DNA of 64,000 nucleotides from Iocasia fonsfrigidae (GCF_017751145.1 NZ_CP046640.1:2646137-2710136); one strand, 5' to 3'. Numbered from the stretch's first letter, positions 26,529 through 36,020 are shown. Notes: generated from the letters alone by a model not told the origin. A program made the numbers and translations.

Positions 26529-26640
26529 TGTTCGAAAAGTATCAGTATATACCGCCGGGGATTATCTATCCCTTCACTCAACGGTAACACCTTAACTTCG
26601 TTCAGGGATAGATAATCCCCTATATATATTTTTTCGAACA
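26529..26640. repeat. long inverted repeat between the two cobyric acid synthase genes
   Basis: An outer perfect ten-base repeat (TGTTCGAAAA 26529-26538, TTTTCGAACA 26631-26640) and an inner perfect 17-base repeat (26557-26573 with 26604-26620) make a 112-base hairpin-capable element. The right arm runs into the end of cobyric acid synthase copy 2 and supplies its last codons and stop. It looks like a small non-coding insertion (MITE-like) or a strong mRNA hairpin. It lacks a clear U-tract on the minus strand. Confidence 0.8.
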
Positions 26641-28188
26641 CATACTATAAATAAGATCCATATCAAGACTATCCTCTACAATATCAGCCAGTTGATCATA
26701 ATCAGCAATCAGACCCTTTTGATAAGAAAGACTACGCTTGATAGGAGCCAATCCCTTTCTCAACCTCAAATTATTAAGTAAAGTATTGCGTAATATATCA
26801 TTATTAAATAAACCATGGAGATAAGTCCCAAAGTGCAGTCTATTCTCAGACAGACTTCCATCTTCTATTTTAACACATTTATCTGAACGAGAAAAAATAT
26901 TAAAGATGAAACTTTTATTCCCTTGCTCAGTATAAGAACTCTCTCCCATATGAATTTCATAAGCTGTCATCTCCTCACCTTCAAGTCCCTGCAATAATAA
27001 AGGCCCTCCCCTGCTTATAGCTTTAACCTGATGGGTTGTTTTTTCTGCTAAAAAATTTGTTTTAATAGGCAGTAAACCTAAACCCCTTATTTCTTCCCTT
27101 TCACCCTCAGTATGGTAGGGGTCATATAAAAACTGGCCCATCATTTGATAGCCACCACAAATTCCTATTACCGGGACACCCTTTCTGGCCGAAAACTGAA
27201 TCTCTTGAGCCAGACCCTTGTTTTTTATATATTCCAGATCAGAGGTAGTACTCTTGGTTCCAGGGATTATAATTAAGTCAAGCCCCCTAACTTGAAGAGG
27301 AGTACTTACATATGTTAAAGAAACATCCTTAGCTAATGATAGTGGAGAAAAATCAGTAAAATTGGACATATGTGGCAGTTGAATTATCCCAATTTTTAGG
27401 TCTCTCTGTTCAGTAGATTTACCTCCTTGTAATTGCAAGGAAGCTGAATCCTCCTCTGGCAGCCTAATATCTTTCAAATACGGGATTACCCCCAGGACTG
27501 GTTTACCGGTATATTCTTCCAGGAAATCTAGCCCGGGTTTAAGCAGGTCAAAATCACCGCGGAAGCGGTTAATTATCAACCCCTTAACTAGTTCCCGTTC
27601 TTCTTTTTCCATTAAACGTAGGGTGCCAACCAGAGCGGCCAGGGCACCTCCCCTAGCTACATCTGTTACCAGGATCACAGGGCTCTTAAATAAAGCTGCT
27701 ACCTTCATATTAGCCAGGTCCCAGTCTTTAACATTAATCTCAACAGGGCTCCCGGCACCCTCCATTACTACAATATCATTATTTTCCCTGAGTTTATTTA
27801 AGGCCAACTCTATGTTTTTTAGAGCCATTCTCATGTATTTACTATCTTTTTGCTGTCCCATCTCACCAATAGGTTTGCCTCTCACTATTACCTGACTTAA
27901 TCCATTTCCTTTCGGTTTAACAAGAATAGGCTGCATATCCACTACAGGTTCTACTCCTGCTGCCTCAGCTTGTATTACCTGGGCAATACCAATTTCTCCG
28001 CCTCCAGCTGTAACAGCCGAGTTCAGTGACATATTCCAGGACTTAAAAGGGGCTACCTTAAAATTATTGCGAGCAAATATCCGGCAGAGAGCAGTGGCAA
28101 CCATACTTTTCCCGACATCTGAGGCTGTTCCCTGAATCATAATAGTCTTATTATCTATAAGCAGCTTATTATTTTCCTCTTTGATCAT
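26620..28188 (-). CDS. cbiP: cobyric acid synthase, copy 2
   Basis: 522 residues, full length and intact. It has the P-loop GTASDVGKS (21-29), the amidotransferase Cys in VIGICGGYQMMG and the His in GTYLHGLFN. It is clearly related to copy 1 but diverged, for example KSWNMSLNSAVTAGG here versus KSQNMALNSFITRDG there, so the duplication is not recent or one copy was acquired. Residues CSKKYI at its C-terminus and the TAG stop come from the inverted repeat at 26529-26640. It overlaps the cbiD end by 20 bases. The copies may differ in substrate, or one may be redundant. Confidence 0.94.
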   Translation of the reverse strand: MIKEENNKLLIDNKTIMIQGTASDVGKSMVATALCRIFARNNFKVAPFKSWNMSLNSAVTAGGGEIGIAQVIQAEAAGVEPVVDMQPILVKPKGNGLSQVIVRGKPIGEMGQQKDSKYMRMALKNIELALNKLRENNDIVVMEGAGSPVEINVKDWDLANMKVAALFKSPVILVTDVARGGALAALVGTLRLMEKEERELVKGLIINRFRGDFDLLKPGLDFLEEYTGKPVLGVIPYLKDIRLPEEDSASLQLQGGKSTEQRDLKIGIIQLPHMSNFTDFSPLSLAKDVSLTYVSTPLQVRGLDLIIIPGTKSTTSDLEYIKNKGLAQEIQFSARKGVPVIGICGGYQMMGQFLYDPYHTEGEREEIRGLGLLPIKTNFLAEKTTHQVKAISRGGPLLLQGLEGEEMTAYEIHMGESSYTEQGNKSFIFNIFSRSDKCVKIEDGSLSENRLHFGTYLHGLFNNDILRNTLLNNLRLRKGLAPIKRSLSYQKGLIADYDQLADIVEDSLDMDLIYSMCSKKYI

Positions 28189-29266
28189 AAGTACCCAGTA
28201 CCCCTTCCTCCAGAGTAAATATAATGCTTTTAAGCCCCATTCCCTCTTCCCTTAAATACTCTTTTATTCTGATAACTACCCGTTCAGCCAACAGATCAAA
28301 GACAGCTACCAACCCGGCCTCTATAATAATCCCTACAGCCTCAGCTGATGTATTACTACTGAGAATACAACAGATCGTCTCTCTATCTCCACCTAATGCT
28401 GCAGTATAAGCAGCTATAATCTCCAGACGGGCATCAGCTACCTTACTATGAGTATTAAAAATACCCCCGGCAAGTTTAACTATCTTTCCTAAATGACCCA
28501 AAATAATAACCCTCTTTATCTTTAAACGCTGACACTCCCTGAGCATGTAGCCAGCAAAATTACTCATTCTCACTACCTCTTTAGGCTGATACCCCAATTT
28601 GACAGCCATTTCCCGGCCATAATTGCCAAAGACCAATACCACCTGGTCCCCACCTTCAACCACAAGCTGTTTTAATTCAAGGGCCAGAGATTCCTGATAG
28701 GCCTTTTTGGACATGGGCTCAACAATCCCGCTTGTCCCCAGGATAGAGATGCCCCCGACAATCCCCAGCCTGGGATTAAAGGTCTTCTGTGCCACCTCTT
28801 CACCCCCAGGCACCTCTATCATTACTTTGGCACCACTGCCCTCAGGTAAAACAGAGCTAACTGCTTCTTTAATCATTTTCTCAGGGACAGGATTAATGGC
28901 AGCTTTACCCACTGGAACAGATAAGCCCGGTTTAGTTACCCGACCTACCCCCTGTCCACCACTTAATTCGATTCCTGTACTAATCTCTTCAACCCGGGCA
29001 GCGATTTCCATTCCATCAGTTAGATCAGGGTCATCACCAGCATCTTTTTCTACAAAAACCCTGACAAAACCCTCACCATATTCCACCGCCTTCAAAGGAA
29101 TATTTAATTCTATTCCTGCTGGGGTCTTGATTTGTACTTGCTCAGGTTCTTGACCGGTAAATAGAATAAGAGCAGCACCTTTAGCAGCAGCTGCTGCTGC
29201 ACTACCTGTCGTAAAGCCCCTCCTATATCTCTTGCCATTGATTGTTACATAAGACTCAAAGACCAT
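28169..29266 (-). CDS. cbiD: cobalt-precorrin-5B (C1)-methyltransferase
   Basis: 365 residues of the CbiD family, which methylates C1 of the ring in the anaerobic pathway and is unrelated to the other methyltransferases. Family marks are RGFTTGSAAAAAAKGA (about 16-31), the GDDPDLTDG stretch (about 77-85), ILGTSGIVEPMS in the middle and GHLGKIVKLAGGIFNTHSK near residue 255-275. It lies six bases after cbiC. Its presence, with CbiG and CbiK, shows the oxygen-independent route. Confidence 0.96.
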   Translation of the reverse strand: MVFESYVTINGKRYRRGFTTGSAAAAAAKGAALILFTGQEPEQVQIKTPAGIELNIPLKAVEYGEGFVRVFVEKDAGDDPDLTDGMEIAARVEEISTGIELSGGQGVGRVTKPGLSVPVGKAAINPVPEKMIKEAVSSVLPEGSGAKVMIEVPGGEEVAQKTFNPRLGIVGGISILGTSGIVEPMSKKAYQESLALELKQLVVEGGDQVVLVFGNYGREMAVKLGYQPKEVVRMSNFAGYMLRECQRLKIKRVIILGHLGKIVKLAGGIFNTHSKVADARLEIIAAYTAALGGDRETICCILSSNTSAEAVGIIIEAGLVAVFDLLAERVVIRIKEYLREEGMGLKSIIFTLEEGVLGTYDQRGK

Positions 29267-29272
29267 TTAAAA

Positions 29273-29905
29273 TCAACTCCACTGCCCCTGGATTAAATAT
29301 AAAATTGCATTTAAAGCAGCAGCAGCTACCGGGCTACCGCCCTTACGGCCTTTGACTGTAATATAGGGGAATTTGCTTTTCGCCAGTTCTTCTTTAGCCT
29401 CCCTGGCTCCCACAAACCCAACAGGGGTGCCAATTATTAAATCAAGCTCAGCCTGCCCAGCCCTAAGCAGATTAATTAATTCAAAAAGGGCTGTCGGGGC
29501 ATTACCGATTAGAAAGATTCGGTTATCTTTATCCCTGACTGCCTTCCTCATCGCCATCATTGACCTGGTAATCCCCTTTTCTTTAGCCGCTAAAGCTACA
29601 TCTTGATCACCTATATAGGTCTTAACCTCAGCACCTAGAAAGGAAAGTATTCTTTTATTAACCCCGGCCTTGACCATTGAAACATCTGTTACCACATTTG
29701 CCCCCTTTTTTAGTGAGCTAACAGCCTTTTTCACAGCCCCGGGGGCTATAGTAATCAAACGGGCAAACTCAAGGTCAGCTGTGGCATGAACTACCCGTTT
29801 AATCACCGCCTCTTCTTCTGGGGGACAAAACAGTTCCCCCAGTTCTTCCTTGATTATCGCCATACTCTTTTCTTCTATTGCCTGTGGGTCTTTAATATCT
29901 ATCAA
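29273..29905 (-). CDS. cbiC: cobalt-precorrin-8 methylmutase
   Basis: 210 residues, normal length. CbiC/CobH moves the methyl group from C11 to C12 to give cobyrinic acid. The active-site His lies in VVHATADLEFARL (about 48-60); further marks are TDVSMVKAGVNKR and the C-terminal GTPVGFVGAREAKEEL, followed by KGRKGGSPVAAAALNA. It lies 12 bases after cobO and six bases before cbiD, inside a tight operon. Confidence 0.96.
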   Translation of the reverse strand: MIDIKDPQAIEEKSMAIIKEELGELFCPPEEEAVIKRVVHATADLEFARLITIAPGAVKKAVSSLKKGANVVTDVSMVKAGVNKRILSFLGAEVKTYIGDQDVALAAKEKGITRSMMAMRKAVRDKDNRIFLIGNAPTALFELINLLRAGQAELDLIIGTPVGFVGAREAKEELAKSKFPYITVKGRKGGSPVAAAALNAILYLIQGQWS

Positions 29906-29917
29906 GGTCTATCCCCC

Positions 29918-30430
29918 TTATTTTTCAATACCTATTCTGGCCTGAATACCCTGTTGATAGTAATGCTTTACTTCTTCCATGCTGGTAACCAGGTCAGCTA
30001 TTTTTATTAGACCTTCTTCAGCCATCCTTCCTGTTATTACAACTTCAACACCATCAGCCCGATTTTGTAGCACCTCTATCAGTTCTTCAAGAGAAAAGAG
30101 TTTATAATAAACCGCTATATTGGCCTCATCCATTACTACCAGTTGATAGTCCCCGGATTGTAAAATATCACTCATCTCTGCCAGGCCCTGACGGGCTACC
30201 ATAATATCTTCTTCAGCAGGCTCATTTCTGATAAAACAATCTCGTCCATATTGCTTAACAACTACATTATCTAATTTCTTTAAAGCCTTAATCTCACTGT
30301 ACTCTTCACCTTTAACAAACTGCCCAAAAAAAACCTTAAATCCTGCCCCTACTGCCCTGATAGTTAAACCAATAGCAGCTGTTGTCTTCCCTTTTCCATT
30401 ACCTGTATAAACATGAATCTTTCCCTTCAT
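29918..30430 (-). CDS. cobO: cob(I)yrinic acid a,c-diamide adenosyltransferase, CobO/BtuR type
   Basis: 170 residues. The N-terminal P-loop GNGKGKTTAAIGL (10-22) is the CobO/BtuR signature, and VVMDEANIAVYY carries the Walker B-like acidic residue. It transfers the adenosyl group from ATP to cobalt(I) corrinoids (EC 2.5.1.17), needed before the amidations by CbiP. A second, unrelated PduO-type adenosyltransferase is encoded at 43682-44245 for the microcompartment, so both biosynthetic and repair enzymes are present. Confidence 0.95.
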   Translation of the reverse strand: MKGKIHVYTGNGKGKTTAAIGLTIRAVGAGFKVFFGQFVKGEEYSEIKALKKLDNVVVKQYGRDCFIRNEPAEEDIMVARQGLAEMSDILQSGDYQLVVMDEANIAVYYKLFSLEELIEVLQNRADGVEVVITGRMAEEGLIKIADLVTSMEEVKHYYQQGIQARIGIEK

Positions 30431-30445
30431 CTTGAATACCCCCTA

Positions 30446-31810
30446 TTATTTCTTATATAGTAAGGCCCTACGCAAAAAATTACTGGCAATCCCAGGATTA
30501 CTGGCAAAATGGAGATGGACATAACTGGCCAGCAGATTATTAGTAGGGCTATAACCCTCCAGCCTTCCATCACTAAGCCGGTAAGTTTTTTTGACACCTG
30601 ATGTCAGATTATTTAACCTGGAATAATGAAAGACATGCCCCCTGGCCTTTTCATTACTATTTAAGATAAGATTACTGTTAAGTGTTGTTAACTCCACATA
30701 ACCCATCTCCTGTAGTGAACCCTGCATTTCAACCTTGCCTGGAATAAGACCTAGCATCTGGTAGGCATTCCCTTTAAAATCAATAATCTCCTGACTTAGA
30801 TACATTAAACCACCACATTCAGCATAAAGAGGCATACCAGCCTGAGCTTTTTCCCTTATATCATTTTTCATATCTTGATTAGCTGCCAGTTCCTCCAGAA
30901 AACTCTCCGGGAAACCACCTCCCAGATAGATACCGTCCAGCTCAGGCAATTTTTTATCCTGCATAGGACTAAAATAGATTAATTCTGCCCCCAGCTTTGC
31001 TAATAAATCCAGATTGTATTGATAATAGAAATTAAAGGCCTGGTCATACGCTATACCTATTTTAACATTAAATTCCCTCTCCTGTGAATATAATCTATGT
31101 TTATTAACCTTTATTTTTCTACAGTCTGCAGATAATTTTATTAATTTATCAAGGTCCAACTGTTTTTCAATAAGCTGAATTAACTGCTTAATAAAAAACT
31201 TCGATTCCCCACTTTCATGGATAGGGACAAGTCCCAGGTGTCTTTCCGGGAGTTCCAGTCCCTTTTGACGGGGGAGATATCCTAGAATCTCCAGCTCAGG
31301 CATTTTCTCTACTACTGCCTCTTTGATTAGAGTATAATGGCGTTCACTGGCAATATTATTAAAGATTACTCCCTTTAGATTAAGTCCAGGGTCATAATTC
31401 TTATAGCCATAGATTAGCGCAGCTGCACTCTGGGCCATTTTTTGAGCATCTACAACCAAGACAAGCGGCGTCTGAAGTATCCCGGCAATCTCAGCCGTAC
31501 TGCTTACCCCGGTCTTGCCCTTACCATCAAAAAGACCCATTACACCTTCTATAATACTAATATCAGCCCCTGCTGAACTATTACTATATAACTCCTTTAC
31601 CCCATCACAACCCAGGAAATAACTGTCCAGGTTATAGGAGTTGTTTCCTGTAAAGAGGGTATGAAAACCAGGGTCAATATAATCAGGGCCAACCTTATAA
31701 GGCTGTACCTGATATCCCCTCCGGCTAAGGGCAGCCATTATCCCCAGTGAGATAGTAGTCTTACCTACACCACTTTTGGTTCCAGCAATAAGCAGTCTTT
31801 TCTCCTTCAT
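30446..31810 (-). CDS. cbiA: cobyrinate a,c-diamide synthase
   Basis: 454 residues from the ATG at 31810, which has a GAGGAGGTG ribosome site seven bases away; a longer reading to 31828 adds six residues and lacks such a site. The P-loop GTKSGVGKTTIS opens the protein and the amidotransferase Cys is in PLYAECGGLMYLS. It amidates the a and c side chains using glutamine and ATP (EC 6.3.5.11). It overlaps the end of cbiG by 50 bases in another frame, an unusually long overlap for this operon. Confidence 0.95.
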   Translation of the reverse strand: MKEKRLLIAGTKSGVGKTTISLGIMAALSRRGYQVQPYKVGPDYIDPGFHTLFTGNNSYNLDSYFLGCDGVKELYSNSSAGADISIIEGVMGLFDGKGKTGVSSTAEIAGILQTPLVLVVDAQKMAQSAAALIYGYKNYDPGLNLKGVIFNNIASERHYTLIKEAVVEKMPELEILGYLPRQKGLELPERHLGLVPIHESGESKFFIKQLIQLIEKQLDLDKLIKLSADCRKIKVNKHRLYSQEREFNVKIGIAYDQAFNFYYQYNLDLLAKLGAELIYFSPMQDKKLPELDGIYLGGGFPESFLEELAANQDMKNDIREKAQAGMPLYAECGGLMYLSQEIIDFKGNAYQMLGLIPGKVEMQGSLQEMGYVELTTLNSNLILNSNEKARGHVFHYSRLNNLTSGVKKTYRLSDGRLEGYSPTNNLLASYVHLHFASNPGIASNFLRRALLYKK

Positions 31811-32879
31811 CAAGCACCACCTCCTCAACTACTGCTATGGTTACTCTACTAAATTTTGTTTTTTCCAGTATTAATTTCCCTGTTTTAGAACTCAATAGGG
31901 CAGCTGGTTCACAGACACCAGGTACCCCGATCATTTTTTCCACAAATTCTGAACTGCTGATATTTAAATCAGCCTTTTTTATCTCTTCCCTTTTAATTAT
32001 ATCAATCTCCAAAGAGTTCTCAACCGCATAGGCGATTAATCCGCTCTCATCTTCTTTTAAATCAATCGTAGCTAATTTCTTAATACTCTCTCTCTTTATA
32101 TTTACGATATTTAGAGCAGCATCTATAGCTTTAGTAATCTCTGAAACTGTCACACCCCTCCGGCAGCCAATACCAATTATGATATTCCGAGGGATAAGTT
32201 GTAGATAATTACTATCAATGCTAAACTGCCTATTACTGATAATAAGTGGGAAACCACTCTGGGTAGTCCTGGTATTTAAATCTGAAAGGGGGAAAAACTC
32301 AATATTATCACTGTGAACAGAATTAATTTTATGGTCTGTGAAGATATTAAGCAGTCTGTTATTTACAATAGCAGCATTAGCCAGTTTCAAATTTTGAAAG
32401 GGCTCAATACTAGCATTGATTCTTTTAGCCAGCAGGTCAATAGCTGGCTTACCTTGACAATCTGTAGCAGTAGTAATAACTGCTGTAGAATCGAGTATTT
32501 CAGCTATTTTTTCTGTTAATTCATTAGCCCCTCCTAAATGTCCAGCAAGAGTACTGATGACATGTCGACCAGTCTCATCAATAGTTACTACCGCGGGGTC
32601 CACCCTTTTATCCTTTAGAAAAGGGGCAATTACCCTCACCACTATTCCCAGGGCCATAATATAGATTATTTTATTATATCTCTTAAACAAACTTGCTGTC
32701 AGGTCTTTTAAAGATGAATTATAATAATTTGCCTCTTTTTCACAAATCATATTATCCCTAGATTCTTTTAATTTGTATGGAAAATACAGGTCAACACCTT
32801 CTAAAGAATTGCTAATCTTAAAGGCCAGCTCTTTTCCCCCAACAGTTAAAGTCACTACTGCTGTCCTTTCTTTAAGCAT
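31761..32879 (-). CDS. cbiG: cobalt-precorrin-5A hydrolase
   Basis: 372 residues. CbiG opens the delta-lactone of cobalt-precorrin-5A and releases acetaldehyde (EC 3.7.1.12), a step specific to the anaerobic pathway. Marks are GIVVRVIAPFLKDKRVDPAVV (about 77-97, read in two parts here), ISTLAGHLGGANELT and the C-terminal IIIGIGCRRGVTVSEI. The C-terminal 17 or so residues overlap the cbiA start region. The start overlaps the cbiJ stop by eight bases. Confidence 0.94.
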   Translation of the reverse strand: MLKERTAVVTLTVGGKELAFKISNSLEGVDLYFPYKLKESRDNMICEKEANYYNSSLKDLTASLFKRYNKIIYIMALGIVVRVIAPFLKDKRVDPAVVTIDETGRHVISTLAGHLGGANELTEKIAEILDSTAVITTATDCQGKPAIDLLAKRINASIEPFQNLKLANAAIVNNRLLNIFTDHKINSVHSDNIEFFPLSDLNTRTTQSGFPLIISNRQFSIDSNYLQLIPRNIIIGIGCRRGVTVSEITKAIDAALNIVNIKRESIKKLATIDLKEDESGLIAYAVENSLEIDIIKREEIKKADLNISSSEFVEKMIGVPGVCEPAALLSSKTGKLILEKTKFSRVTIAVVEEVVLDEGEKTAYCWNQKWCR

Positions 32880-33651
32880 GACTACTCCCCTTCCATTTGA
32901 TACAATGGGTAATTAATTTTTCAATATCACTAAAAACATAGGGATAATCCAGAACAGGTCTTTTGATAATAATTACCGGTATCCCCAGATCAAGGGCAGC
33001 TGTAATCTTGGTATCCAGACCACCTGTCTTACCACTTGCTTTACTAACCAGGACATCTGCCTTATACTCCTCCAGTAAGGCCCTGTTGAGTTTAGATGTA
33101 AAAGGGCCCTGTACTGCTATCAAGTTAGCTGGTGTAAAACCTATTTCTTCAGCCTTTTTAATAAATCTCCAGTCAGGTAAAACCCTAGTCACCAGTCTAT
33201 CTCTCCAGTTTTCAAGCCCGTTAGTAAAATAATGGAGCTTATTACTGCCGATAGTAAGGAATATCCGCTTAAATTGAGCAGCCACTGTCACTGCTTCCTG
33301 GTAGTCCTCAACAGCCAGGATATATTCTGAGGGATAAATACTTAAATCCAGCTCTTCCCTTTCATAACGCCAGTAAGTAATAGACATTTCTTGGCTCACT
33401 AGCAGGACATTTCTGGATACATTTACAGCAAAGGGATGGGTAGCATCAATAATCAAATCAATTCCATATCTATTAATTAAATCCCTCATATCCCTTGGCT
33501 CCAGTCTCTTTTTTATCACCTTGACCCCTGTAGCAGCCAATCGTTTCTCAGTATATTCCCTTACTACAGATACTATTAAACTTAAGCCCTTTTTCTGTAA
33601 ACTATCAATTATCTCAAAACTGTCCCCTGTCCCGGCCAGTACCCAGATCAT
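32872..33651 (-). CDS. cbiJ: cobalt-precorrin-6A reductase
   Basis: 259 residues of the CbiJ/CobK family, which reduces the ring with NAD(P)H (EC 1.3.1.106). The nucleotide-binding start WVLAGTGDSFEI and the stretch IDATHPFAVNVSRN (about 89-102) are typical, as is VSKASGKTGGLDTKI near residues 204-218. It overlaps cbiH by four bases and cbiG by eight, so the three are translated together. Confidence 0.94.
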   Translation of the reverse strand: MIWVLAGTGDSFEIIDSLQKKGLSLIVSVVREYTEKRLAATGVKVIKKRLEPRDMRDLINRYGIDLIIDATHPFAVNVSRNVLLVSQEMSITYWRYEREELDLSIYPSEYILAVEDYQEAVTVAAQFKRIFLTIGSNKLHYFTNGLENWRDRLVTRVLPDWRFIKKAEEIGFTPANLIAVQGPFTSKLNRALLEEYKADVLVSKASGKTGGLDTKITAALDLGIPVIIIKRPVLDYPYVFSDIEKLITHCIKWKGSSHA

Positions 33652-34391
33652 AGTCGATATCCCCTTGGTGTAATCATTTTATCAGCACTAAGATATGTCT
33701 GTGAATTACCGATAATAACAGTAGTCAACATATCGATCTCTTCCACCGGCATATTAGCTAAATTTGTAATTCTTTTCTCTTCCTCACTTCTCCCTATCTG
33801 GCGTACAATACCTACCGGTGTATCAGCCACACGTTGATTTAGAAATATTTTTTGAGCAGCCTTTATCTGTTCAACCCGCCGGCTGCTCCGGGGATTATAC
33901 AGGACAGTAATAAAATCTGCTGCAGCTGCCCCGGTAAGCCTTTTTTTAATTACTTCCCAGGGTGTTAAAATATCACTCAAACTGATAACAGCATAATCAT
34001 GCATTAAAGGCGCCCCCAGCAAAGCAGCTGCAGCATTGGCAGCAGTAATTCCTGCTATAATTTCAACATCAACCTTATAATTTCCTTTGTCAATCAATTC
34101 CAAAATAAGACCGGCCATACCATATACACCTGGGTCACCACTGCTGATAACAGCTACCTTTTTACCCTGTTCAGCCATCTGGATAGCCTTAACTGCCCTT
34201 TCTTTCTCCTGCCTCATACCGCTTAGATAAACCTCTTGATTTCCAGAGATTAATTCCTCTATTAATTTTATATAGGTTTTATACCCGATAATAATATCCA
34301 CCTGCTGTAAAATTTGATAAGCCTGCCGGCTCATTCCTGCCAGACTCCCGGGCCCAATACCTACCACAAAAAGTTGATTACCACTCCCCAT
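33648..34391 (-). CDS. cbiH: cobalt-precorrin-3B (C17)-methyltransferase
   Basis: 247 residues of the tetrapyrrole methyltransferase family. The SAM-binding loop VGIGPGSLAGMS is at about 10-21, the second loop ISSGDPGVYGMAGL at about 83-96, and IIAGITAANAAAALLGAPLMHDY is the CbiH/CobJ form of the third motif. It methylates C17 with ring contraction (EC 2.1.1.131 or its cobalt counterpart). It overlaps cbiJ by four bases and lies 26 bases after the cbiF-cbiK fusion. Confidence 0.94.
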   Translation of the reverse strand: MGSGNQLFVVGIGPGSLAGMSRQAYQILQQVDIIIGYKTYIKLIEELISGNQEVYLSGMRQEKERAVKAIQMAEQGKKVAVISSGDPGVYGMAGLILELIDKGNYKVDVEIIAGITAANAAAALLGAPLMHDYAVISLSDILTPWEVIKKRLTGAAAADFITVLYNPRSSRRVEQIKAAQKIFLNQRVADTPVGIVRQIGRSEEEKRITNLANMPVEEIDMLTTVIIGNSQTYLSADKMITPRGYRL

Positions 34392-34417
34392 GTTATCACT
34401 CCCTGACTAAACACATA

Positions 34418-35941
34418 TCACTTAATTTCCTTTATCTTAGCAATATATTGCTGCTGTATCGACTCATACTCTCCCATACCGGACAGGTAAATCTCAACCT
34501 CAAAACCCTCCTGTTCCAGTTTGCTTTTCCAGCTGTCTTCCTCATCACTGGCCATATCATTTTGAGCATGTTCCCCTGCCACCAGCATCAAGGGAGCCAG
34601 ATAAACCTTCTTTATATTATCTCTTTTTAGAAACTTAATTACCTGAGTAATCTCTGGGTAACCTTCCACAGTAGCAACATAATAATTTGCTAGACCTTTA
34701 TCTTTAAAGGTATAATCAAGACAGGCATAGGCAGAATTAGCAAAATGTTCTGTGCCATGCCCCATTAATACTACGGCTTCACCTTTAGCTGGTTCCGGAA
34801 GTTCTTTTTTTAAGGCCTTAACTGTCTTAAAGTAGTCTCCCTTATCTGTTAGGAGTGGTTTGCCGACCTTCATATCTTTAAATAATCCCCTGTAATTATT
34901 AGCTATCTCAAGCAAATCATGATACTCACTACCATTTATGATATGGAGTGGTTGAATAATAATCTCCTGATAACTATCACTATAAAGCTCTTTTAAGGCC
35001 TCTTCAGGACTATTTACTTTTATTCCATCCCTTTTCTGCAGGATATCTATTATCATCCCGGAAGTAAAAGCCCTTTTTATATCATAATCAGTAAATTCTG
35101 CAGCAATTCTATCCTCACAGGCCTCAATTGTTTTTTCCCTTGTTCCGGCATAACTTGTTCCAAAACTAACTACTAGAATGGCCTTTTTAACCTTTTCTCC
35201 TACCCGATAGGCATGACTAAACCCTTGATCATAAAGTTTGGAACGGGAATAATCACAATCAAGGAAATCACCGACTAAAATCATAGCCGTCTTTTTGATA
35301 CCAGCTTCCTTTACTTTGACTGCAATATTGGACAATTTTCCTCGAATAATAATTTCATCAGGCCATGATGCCCTGGCTACTACGATAATAGGGGTATCCT
35401 CTGGATAACCCTCTAATAGCTCAGCAACAACCCCTTCGATCATTTGAATACTTAAAAAGATAGCCATTGATGCCCTGTGTGAGGCCAACTCAGCTATTTT
35501 TTCCCTATCCGGGACAGGGGTTCTCCCCCCTCTTCTAGTAAGAATAACAGTCTGAGAAACATCTGGCAGGGTAAATTCCCTTCCCACAGCTGCTGCAGCC
35601 GCCAGAAAAGAACTAACACCGGGAATAATCTTATACTCAATATTCTTTTTACGCAATATATCAATCTGTTCCTGGATAGCTCCATATAAAGAAGGATCAC
35701 CTGTATGGAGCCTAACGACTGTTTTACCTTCTACTACTGCCTTTTCGATTAGCCTAATTACCTCTTCTAAATTCATCACTGCACTATTATAGGCCTCTGC
35801 TTCTGGACAAAATTTTAAAATCTCAGGATTAACCAGTGAACCAGTATAGATAACAAGGTCTGCCTTTTCCAGAGCCTTTTTCCCTCTAATAGTTATTAAC
35901 TTCGGGTCACCAGCACCTGCCCCCACATAATATACCTGCAT
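34418..35941 (-). CDS. cbiFK: fusion of cobalt-precorrin-4 methyltransferase (CbiF) and sirohydrochlorin cobaltochelatase (CbiK)
   Basis: 507 residues from the ATG at 35941, which has a GGAGGTGG ribosome site; an upstream ATG at 35992 adds 17 residues without one. The N-terminal half (to about 240) is CbiF: YYVGAGAGDPKLIT, LHTGDPSLYGA and TRRGGRTPVP. The C-terminal half, from about residue 250 (ILVVSFGTSYAGTREKTI), is CbiK, with metal-binding His residues in QPLHIINGSEYHD and MLVAGEHAQND. It joins cobalt insertion with the C11 methylation several steps later. It is the first gene behind the second riboswitch. Confidence 0.95.
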   Translation of the reverse strand: MQVYYVGAGAGDPKLITIRGKKALEKADLVIYTGSLVNPEILKFCPEAEAYNSAVMNLEEVIRLIEKAVVEGKTVVRLHTGDPSLYGAIQEQIDILRKKNIEYKIIPGVSSFLAAAAAVGREFTLPDVSQTVILTRRGGRTPVPDREKIAELASHRASMAIFLSIQMIEGVVAELLEGYPEDTPIIVVARASWPDEIIIRGKLSNIAVKVKEAGIKKTAMILVGDFLDCDYSRSKLYDQGFSHAYRVGEKVKKAILVVSFGTSYAGTREKTIEACEDRIAAEFTDYDIKRAFTSGMIIDILQKRDGIKVNSPEEALKELYSDSYQEIIIQPLHIINGSEYHDLLEIANNYRGLFKDMKVGKPLLTDKGDYFKTVKALKKELPEPAKGEAVVLMGHGTEHFANSAYACLDYTFKDKGLANYYVATVEGYPEITQVIKFLKRDNIKKVYLAPLMLVAGEHAQNDMASDEEDSWKSKLEQEGFEVEIYLSGMGEYESIQQQYIAKIKEIK

Positions 35942-36020
35942 TAGACCACCTCCAATAATTTCTCCATAATCAAAATTAACTAAACTAATCATTATATCTA
36001 TTCATTAATAATATGTATAA

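Noticed and set aside
28707-29153. 148-codon plus-strand ORF
   Set aside because: It lies wholly antisense to cbiD, whose protein is clearly conserved; its composition is that of a shadow frame.
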